From Actinosomnolentus pattersoniae (SeqCode) (lineage in GTDB: Bacteria > Actinomycetota > UBA4738): 11,081 nt of DNA. The DNA lies in contig JACDCJ010000046.1 of NCBI GenBank assembly GCA_013817655.1, forward strand, positions 1 to 11,081, given 5' to 3'. This document shows positions 6,926 through 11,081 of this stretch, in pieces (the stretch's first letter is position 1; every line of letters starts with the position of its first letter). The translations under genes were made by a program, and so were the position numbers. The notes beneath the pieces are model-generated. The model was not told the DNA's origin and ran no database searches. It saw only the letters and a list, made by a program, of their open reading frames with translations.

Positions 6926-7081
6926 ATGGGAGACCGGGAAAGGCGGAGGCCGGAGGGCCCCGACGAGACCAAGACGCGTCACGACATCGTGGAGCCGGGC
7001 GGGAACGCGCCCGAGCGGGATGCGGAGCCGGGTGGCGAGACCGGGGACGACGACGAGCCCGGCGGCGAAGGGCCTTCCTGA
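6926..7081 (+). CDS. Small acidic, Gly/Pro-rich, probably disordered protein (51 aa)
   Basis: This short ORF has an excellent ribosome-binding site (GGAGGGAGG at 6912-6920, five bases before the ATG) and lies 34 bases after the bifunctional monooxygenase on the same strand. The 51-residue product is highly charged (16 Asp/Glu, 7 Arg/Lys), rich in Gly and Pro, and has no hydrophobic core. EPGG occurs three times (23-26, 34-37 and 44-47), separated by charged spacers. It should be disordered. I do not recognise the family. It does not end in the Gly-Gly-Gln/Glu of Pup and lacks Pup's length. The signal for translation is good, but the size and composition leave open a chance ORF in GC-rich DNA. 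Confidence 0.5.
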   Translation: MGDRERRRPEGPDETKTRHDIVEPGGNAPERDAEPGGETGDDDEPGGEGPS

Positions 7082-7094
7082 GCCCGGGTCGGGC
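7082..7094. terminator. Weak GC hairpin between convergent genes
   Basis: GCCCG and CGGGC pair around a three-base loop just after the acidic ORF stop, in the 29-base gap where plus- and minus-strand operons converge. No T-run follows on either strand. The position favours termination, but the stem is only 5 bp and GC-rich sequence yields such stems by chance. Confidence 0.25.
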
Positions 7095-7110
7095 GACTAC
7101 TCTGCCACGC

Positions 7111-7317
7111 TCAGGCGCCCAGGTCGTAGAGCTGCCCGGGCTCCATGTCGAGCCCGTTCATCACCTGCCATAGCGCCGCCAGCGCCTTAGTCGCGTTGCG
7201 CGCCTCGTATGGCGCCAGCTCCTCGGCTCGGTTCCGCAGAACGTCCTCGATGGTCCGGTAGGCCTTCACCAGTTCCGCCTGCGCGTCGTTCAGCTCGTCT
7301 CCCATCGCGTTACGCAT
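7111..7317 (-). CDS. Small helical protein translationally coupled to the ligase (68 aa)
   Basis: The ATG at 7317 shares one base with the stop codon of the upstream ligase gene (TGATG). A GGAGG sequence lies eight bases before it, inside the ligase gene. A GTG one codon earlier (7320) is an alternative start with a four-base overlap. The product is almost wholly predicted helix: a charged segment LNDAQAELVKAYRTIEDVLR, then RAEELAPYEARNATKALAAL, then WQVMNGLDMEPGQLYDLG. There are no Cys residues, no membrane segment and no known motif. I do not recognise the family. Tight coupling to the ligase suggests a subunit, chaperone-like partner or stabiliser of that enzyme, which is inference from position only. 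Confidence 0.72.
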   Translation of the reverse strand: MRNAMGDELNDAQAELVKAYRTIEDVLRNRAEELAPYEARNATKALAALWQVMNGLDMEPGQLYDLGA

Positions 7318-8681
7318 CACGTCTGCCTCCGCTCGCCCTCGGTGCCGATCACGATCCGTTCGTCCAGCAGCCGCTTCGCCTTGAGCTCGAACCTCGGGAG
7401 CGATCCGTCCTCCGCCCGCCGAACGCCGAACCGAAGGCCCTCGTGCGCCTGCGCCAGCGACCGCGAGAGGTCGTTCACGATGCGGTCGGCGTCGGCCTCC
7501 TCGTCCGAGCCCGGGATCTCGACGAGCACCTCGATCTCGTCCCGGATGCCCTCAGCGGTGTAGAGGTGGATCTGGAACTCGTCGATCTCGGGGAACTCCC
7601 GCACGATCGCTTCGACCGCCCGGGGGTAGACGTTCGTCCCGCGCACGAGCTTCATGTCGTCAACGCGTCCGCGGATGCCGCCGTTGTAGATGTCGAACGT
7701 CCGTCCGCACGAGCATGTGTTCGCCGGCACCTTCACGACGTAGTCGCGGGTCCGGTAACGGAGGACCGGAATGAAGCCCCGGCCGAAGGAGGTGACGACC
7801 CGCTCTCCCATCTCACCGTACGGGACGGGCTCGTCGGTGGCCGGGTCGACGACCTCCTCGATGTAGTGGTCCTCGATGATGTGCGTCCCGCCAGGCTGCT
7901 CCGAGCACTCGAAGACCATGATCGTCCCGAGCTCCGTCATGCCCGCGGTGTCCGCCGCCTTCGCGCCCCACTGCTCCTCGATGAGCTTCTTCGTGGCGGG
8001 GATGGACCCGGCCGGCTCTCCGGACAGGATCAGGCGCTCGACGGGGGATGAGGCGAGGTCGATGCCGAGGGACCTCGCCTCCTGCGCCATTCGCAGCGCG
8101 TACGTGGGCGTCGAGCACACGACCGTGGCGCCCATCTCCACGATCGTCTTGACCCGCACGTCGGTGGTCATGGCTCCGCCGGGCAGGACCAGGCACCCCA
8201 TCTTCTCGCAGGCGTAGTGCGCGCCCCAGAACCCGATGAAGGTCGCATACCCGAACGCGATGAACACGCGGTCCCTCGGCCGGACGCCGAAGCCCCAGAA
8301 GCCGTAGCACCACATCTCGGCGATCCACTCCCAGTCCTTCAGGCTGTCGAGGACGCGGATGGGCGTCCGGCCCGTGGTTCCGGAGGTCATGTGGTACCGG
8401 ATCGCGGCCTCCTCCGGCGCGGCGAGGATGGGGCCGTAGGGTGGGTGCTCGACCTGCCCCTGCATCCACTCGTCCCTGGTGAGCAGCGGGATCCGCCGAA
8501 GGTCGTCCAGGCTTGCGATCGAGTCCGGCGACACCCCCGCGTCTCGAAGTCGCTTCGATTGCCAGGGAACCCTGACGCCGGCCCACCCGACCAGCTCCCG
8601 AAGCTTTCGAACCTGCAGGGCGTCGAGCTGCTCGCGAGGCATGGTCTCGTGTCGCGGGTTCCAGTAGGGCGAGTTCGTCAT
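7317..8681 (-). CDS. Phenylacetate-CoA ligase (PaaK) family aryl-CoA ligase
   Basis: The protein has 454 residues, close to PaaK length, and is an ATP-dependent adenylate-forming enzyme that should convert an aromatic acid to its CoA thioester. Visible motifs are the N-terminal SPYWNPRHETMP, the P-loop TSGTTGRTP (99-107), the A5-like motif GMTELG (247-252), RYRTRDYV (308-315), the hinge RGRVDDMKLVRGTNVYPRAVE (about 337-357) and the C-terminal KAKRLLDE (434-441) with the expected catalytic Lys region. Cys259, His267, Cys323 and Cys325 could form the structural metal site seen in some PaaK-like proteins. ATG at 8681 has GAGGGGG six bases upstream; the longer frame above it is antisense to the acyl-CoA dehydrogenase. 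The setting points to an aminobenzoate- or hydroxybenzoate-like acid. Anthranilate clusters of this kind more often carry a benzoate-CoA-ligase-family enzyme, so this may be a non-orthologous replacement. Confidence 0.92.
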   Translation of the reverse strand: MTNSPYWNPRHETMPREQLDALQVRKLRELVGWAGVRVPWQSKRLRDAGVSPDSIASLDDLRRIPLLTRDEWMQGQVEHPPYGPILAAPEEAAIRYHMTSGTTGRTPIRVLDSLKDWEWIAEMWCYGFWGFGVRPRDRVFIAFGYATFIGFWGAHYACEKMGCLVLPGGAMTTDVRVKTIVEMGATVVCSTPTYALRMAQEARSLGIDLASSPVERLILSGEPAGSIPATKKLIEEQWGAKAADTAGMTELGTIMVFECSEQPGGTHIIEDHYIEEVVDPATDEPVPYGEMGERVVTSFGRGFIPVLRYRTRDYVVKVPANTCSCGRTFDIYNGGIRGRVDDMKLVRGTNVYPRAVEAIVREFPEIDEFQIHLYTAEGIRDEIEVLVEIPGSDEEADADRIVNDLSRSLAQAHEGLRFGVRRAEDGSLPRFELKAKRLLDERIVIGTEGERRQT

Positions 8682-8714
8682 CGGCAACCCCCTCACGCGC
8701 ACGCGGTCGGCCGC

Positions 8715-8720
8715 ATAGTA
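8715..8720 (-). promoter_or_regulatory. Candidate -10 element for the ligase operon
   Basis: TACTAT on the minus strand differs from the TATAAT consensus by two bases and lies 34 bases before the ligase ATG, allowing a leader of about 27 bases that contains its ribosome-binding site. It is the only AT-rich spot in the 52-base divergent gap. On the plus strand the same bases read CATAGT, and could also serve the acyl-CoA dehydrogenase. No good -35 hexamer is visible on either strand. Confidence 0.33.
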
Positions 8721-8733
8721 ACGTCCGGGGGCC

Positions 8734-9921
8734 GTGGAGGGGTCCCGAGAATCCGCGGGCGGCGTGGGCGCGCCCGAAGGAGAGGCTCGCTTCGCCCTGA
8801 GCGCCGCCCAGCGAAGGCTCGCCGAGGACGCTCGGCGCGATGGACGAGAGGTCCTCGCGCCACTCGCGGCCTCGGGCACGCCCGGGCGCGTCAACCGACC
8901 ACTCGTCCGGGCGCTCGGGGAGCACGGTCTGCTGCCCGCACTGTTCCCCGAACGGGTGGGCGGCTCGAGGAAGGCCGACGGGTCGGCGCTCGAGCTTTGC
9001 GTCGTCCGGGAAGCGCTCGCCCTGGAGTCCACGGAGGCCGAGACGGCCCTCGCGATGCAGGGGCTGGGCGGCTACCCGATCCTCCAGTCGGGCACCGAGG
9101 CTCTCGTGCGCCGGTGGGTACCGGGCATCGTTCGGGGCGAGGTGGTCCCGGCGTTTGCGCTTAGCGAGCCGGAGCACGGATCCGATGCGGCGGCGCTGGA
9201 GACGCGCGCCGAGCGCGATGGCCACGGCTACCGGCTGACGGGGGAGAAGACCTGGATCTCGAACGCTCCCGAGGCCGACGTCTACCTCGTGTTCGCCAGG
9301 ACCACGCCGGACACCGGCGCGAGGGGCGTTACCGCGTTCGTCGTGCCCGGCGACGCTCGCGGCCTCACAGGCGCCCCCATCGACCTGGTCGCCCCTCATC
9401 CCTTGGGCCGCCTCGAGCTGGACGGCGTGTCCGTCTCGGCCGGCGAAGTGCTCGGCGACGTGGACCGTGGCTTCCGCGTCGCGATGCGGACGCTCGACCT
9501 GTTCCGGCCGAGCGTGGGTGCGTTCGCCGTCGGCATGGCCCAGGCGGCGCTGGATGCGGCGATCCGCCACGCCGGGGAACGCCGAGCCTTCGACAAGCCG
9601 CTTCGTGAGTTCCAGGCGGTCTCCCACGCCCTCGCGGAGATGGCCACCCGGACGGAGGCGGCCCGCCTGCTCGTCTACGCCGCCGCTGCCGCCTACGACC
9701 GGGGCGAGCCGTCGGTGACGAGGTCCTCCGCGATGGCGAAGCTTTTCGCCACGGAGACCGCGCAATGGGTGGTCGATGCCGCGATCCAGATCCATGGCGC
9801 CGCGGCGCTGGAGCGAGGTCATCTCCTGGAGCACCTCTACAGAGAGGTGCGCGCTCCGAGGATCTACGAGGGGACGTCGGAGATCCAGCGCGAGGTAATA
9901 GCCCGCGAGCTGTACCGCTGA
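8734..9921 (+). CDS. Acyl-CoA dehydrogenase
   Basis: This is a full-length (395-residue) FAD-dependent acyl-CoA dehydrogenase, which would introduce an alpha-beta double bond into an acyl-CoA and pass electrons to ETF. The flavin/substrate signature FALSEPEHGSD (141-151) and the following GEKTWISNA (170-178) are present. The C-terminal helical domain has RRAFDKPLREFQAVSHALAE (283-302), QIHGAAALERGHLLEHLYRE and IYEGTSEIQREVIARELYR, with Glu379 as the expected catalytic base. The start is uncertain: GTG at 8734 has only a G-rich stretch upstream, and GTG at 8764 is equally weak. The homologous part begins near FALSAAQRRLAEDAR (20-34), so both fit. It diverges from the ligase gene. In this cluster it could oxidise a ring-derived cyclohexenyl-CoA or opened-chain intermediate. 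Confidence 0.94.
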   Translation: MEGSRESAGGVGAPEGEARFALSAAQRRLAEDARRDGREVLAPLAASGTPGRVNRPLVRALGEHGLLPALFPERVGGSRKADGSALELCVVREALALESTEAETALAMQGLGGYPILQSGTEALVRRWVPGIVRGEVVPAFALSEPEHGSDAAALETRAERDGHGYRLTGEKTWISNAPEADVYLVFARTTPDTGARGVTAFVVPGDARGLTGAPIDLVAPHPLGRLELDGVSVSAGEVLGDVDRGFRVAMRTLDLFRPSVGAFAVGMAQAALDAAIRHAGERRAFDKPLREFQAVSHALAEMATRTEAARLLVYAAAAAYDRGEPSVTRSSAMAKLFATETAQWVVDAAIQIHGAAALERGHLLEHLYREVRAPRIYEGTSEIQREVIARELYR

Positions 9922-9932
9922 GCCGTTGGCAG

Positions 9933-9950
9933 CGATCCGTCGCCGGATCG
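9933..9950. terminator. Hairpin between convergent genes
   Basis: CGATCCG and CGGATCG form a perfect 7-bp stem with a TCGC tetraloop in the 33-base gap between the acyl-CoA dehydrogenase stop and the RidA-family stop. The convergent position and stable stem fit a bidirectional terminator. There is no U-tract on either strand, so it is at best the T-less kind reported in high-GC actinobacteria. Confidence 0.42.
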
Positions 9951-9954
9951 AGCG

Positions 9955-10368
9955 CTACCCAGGATCCGGCACGACCGCGACCCCGGTAACTTCCACGCGG
10001 GCGTCCGGATCGAACAGGCCGCTCACCTCGAACAGCGCCATCGCCGGGAAATGCCGTCCCAGGTGCCGCCGATAGCATCCCCCGATCGCCTGCAGCGACC
10101 CCCGGTAGGCCGCGGCATCCGTGACGAAGATGTGCAGCGAAACGAGGTGCTCCGGCCTCCCGCCCGCCGCGTCCAGAGCCCGAACGAGGTTCGCAAGTGT
10201 GGCGTCGAACTGCTCGACGAGCGTCTCGCCCTGCAACCGGCCCTCCCCATCGTGGGCGGTCTGACCGCCGAGGTAGACGGTTCGACCGGGAGCCGCCACC
10301 ACCGCGTGGGCAAAGCCGACAGCCGGGGAAAGGGACTCCGGGTTGACGATCCGGTGCGGGCCCGTCAC
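9955..10368 (-). CDS. RidA/YjgF/RutC-family protein
   Basis: This is a 137-residue single-domain protein of the chorismate-mutase-like RidA fold, which is usually trimeric. It shows VYLGGQTAHD (31-40), the helix LVEQFDATLANLVRALDAAG (50-69), VSLHIFVTD (76-84) and HFPAMALFEV (106-115). In archetypal RidA the last segment reads PAR and its Arg binds the imino-acid carboxylate during enamine/imine hydrolysis; here that position is Met110. The Glu near the C-terminus that positions water is also changed (VEVTGVAV). This matches the Rid subfamilies that lack the Arg, so imine deaminase activity on simple amino acids is not expected. The GTG start overlaps the stop of the crotonase gene by four bases (GTGA). 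A member next to a putative aminobenzoyl-CoA pathway may act on an amino-cyclohexenyl-CoA enamine/imine; this is inference. Confidence 0.9.
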   Translation of the reverse strand: MTGPHRIVNPESLSPAVGFAHAVVAAPGRTVYLGGQTAHDGEGRLQGETLVEQFDATLANLVRALDAAGGRPEHLVSLHIFVTDAAAYRGSLQAIGGCYRRHLGRHFPAMALFEVSGLFDPDARVEVTGVAVVPDPG

Positions 10369-11081
10369 CGGCCGGACCAGGTCGGCTTTCGGCCCTCGGT
10401 GAAGGCCCGGTAGAACTCGGCGTGGTCGGCGCTTTTCATGAGCAGGGCCTGGGCCATGGCCTCCAGCTCGAGGGACCCCGCGAGGTCCATGTCGATCTCC
10501 CGGGAGAGGAGCATCTTCGTTGTCGCGTAGGCGAGCACCGGCCCTTCGGCCAGTCGGCGGGCGAGATCCGAGGCCGCCTCCGGAAGCTCGTCGTCCTCAA
10601 CGATCCGGCCGGCTAGGCCGATCTCCACGGCGCGGTCAGCCGAGACGGTCTCGCCCAGGACCAGCAGCTCCGTGGCCCGGCCGAGGCCGATCAGGCGGGG
10701 GAGCAGGTAGGCCGAGCCCATGTCCGCCCCGGCCAGTCCCACCTTCGTGAAGAGGAAGGCGAAGGAGGCCGACCGCGCGAGGAGCCTGAGGTCTGCAGCC
10801 AGCGCGATGACCGCGCCGGCGCCCGCGGCCACGCCGTTCACCGCGGCGATGATGGGGAGCGGGCACTCGCGCATCCGTTGCACGACGGTTCCGGTCATCC
10901 GCGTGAAGTCGAGGACTCCCCGGGGATCCATCGACTGCAGCGCCCCGATGATCTCCTCGACGTCGCCGCCCGAGCAGAACCCGCGCCCGCGCCCCGCGAG
11001 CACGAGCACCCGGACGTCGTCGCGATGGGGGAGCTCGCTCAACAGGTCCCGAAGATCCGCGTACACCTCGAAGGTGAGGGC
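10365..11081 (-). CDS. Enoyl-CoA hydratase/isomerase (crotonase) family protein, 5' end off the window
   Basis: The 238 visible residues form a crotonase fold. The frame is open to the right edge and begins ALTFEVYADL, which is the family's usual N-terminal region (NALTFE...), so the GTG at 11066 is an internal Val codon and the real start lies outside. Motifs are FCSGGDVEE with the first oxyanion-hole segment (residues 35-43 of the fragment), AVNGVAAGAGA (80-90), and VGLAGADMGSAYLLPRLIG (114-132). The two hydratase Glu residues (144 and 164 in rat enoyl-CoA hydratase) align with Val91 and Thr112, so simple hydration is unlikely. The Asp of GADMG (Asp120) resembles the catalytic Asp position of dienoyl-CoA isomerases. 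A ring hydrolase or isomerase role on a cyclic CoA ester is a reasonable guess. It overlaps the RidA-family gene by four bases. Confidence 0.9.
   Translation of the reverse strand, partial: ALTFEVYADLRDLLSELPHRDDVRVLVLAGRGRGFCSGGDVEEIIGALQSMDPRGVLDFTRMTGTVVQRMRECPLPIIAAVNGVAAGAGAVIALAADLRLLARSASFAFLFTKVGLAGADMGSAYLLPRLIGLGRATELLVLGETVSADRAVEIGLAGRIVEDDELPEAASDLARRLAEGPVLAYATTKMLLSREIDMDLAGSLELEAMAQALLMKSADHAEFYRAFTEGRKPTWSGR

Noticed and set aside
6926..7081. Small acidic ORF as a prokaryotic ubiquitin-like protein (Pup)
   Set aside because: It lacks the C-terminal Gly-Gly-Gln/Glu, the coiled-coil central region and the proteasome gene context.
6858..7190. Frameshifted remainder of the fusion enzyme's C-terminus in the next frame
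   Set aside because: The alternative frames after 6858 show no GRP..LADP-like tail; the downstream sequence is unrelated and charged.
7813..9834. 673-codon open frame on the minus strand across the ligase start and the acyl-CoA dehydrogenase
   Set aside because: It is antisense to two strongly supported genes and its product is Arg/Gly/Pro/Ala-rich with no family motifs, as expected of a shadow frame in GC-rich DNA.
11064..11066. GTG as start of the crotonase gene
   Set aside because: The frame continues to the window edge with ALTFE, the conserved segment that precedes this point in crotonases, so the GTG is an internal Val codon.

Overview
This is a gene-dense, very GC-rich stretch with many GTG starts, frequent stop/start overlaps and no gap above about 110 bases. 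An LLM-class flavoprotein, a PaaK-type ligase and an ECF sigma/ZAS anti-sigma pair all fit an uncultured actinobacterium (Actinomycetota). This is an inference, because there is no rRNA or other phylogenetic marker here. No tRNA, CRISPR array, insertion sequence or phage gene was seen.

Region A (1-3167, all on the minus strand) reads as one operon. In transcription order it holds a class I methyltransferase, an ECF sigma factor, a ZAS zinc-finger anti-sigma domain fused to a six-helix ABC-2-like membrane domain, an ABC ATPase, and the first 27 codons of a further gene that leaves the window. Junctions overlap by 1 or 4 bases, or are separated by about 9. The layout suggests a sigma factor held at the membrane by a protein that may itself be half of the ABC exporter. 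An 11-bp perfect inverted repeat (3207-3238) lies upstream of the operon.

Region B (3275-11081) is a CoA-ester catabolic cluster in alternating blocks. A 4HBT-type thioesterase (minus) diverges from an LLM flavoprotein, a bifunctional salicylyl-CoA 5-hydroxylase / 2-aminobenzoyl-CoA monooxygenase-reductase-like enzyme, and a 51-codon acidic ORF (all plus). Converging on these, on the minus strand, are a PaaK-like aryl-CoA ligase and an overlapping 68-residue helical protein. An acyl-CoA dehydrogenase (plus) diverges from the ligase. Convergent with it, on the minus strand, are a RidA-family protein and a crotonase cut by the right edge.

This gene set resembles the aerobic CoA-dependent 2-aminobenzoate (anthranilate) route: CoA activation, ring hydroxylation and reduction, imine/enamine handling, crotonase and dehydrogenase steps, and thioester release. 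Several members depart from textbook active sites. The old-yellow-enzyme half of the bifunctional enzyme lacks the usual His pair and ends early. The crotonase lacks both catalytic Glu. The RidA protein lacks the catalytic Arg. The exact substrate is therefore open, and this may be a variant ring-degradation pathway. No pathway regulator lies in the window.
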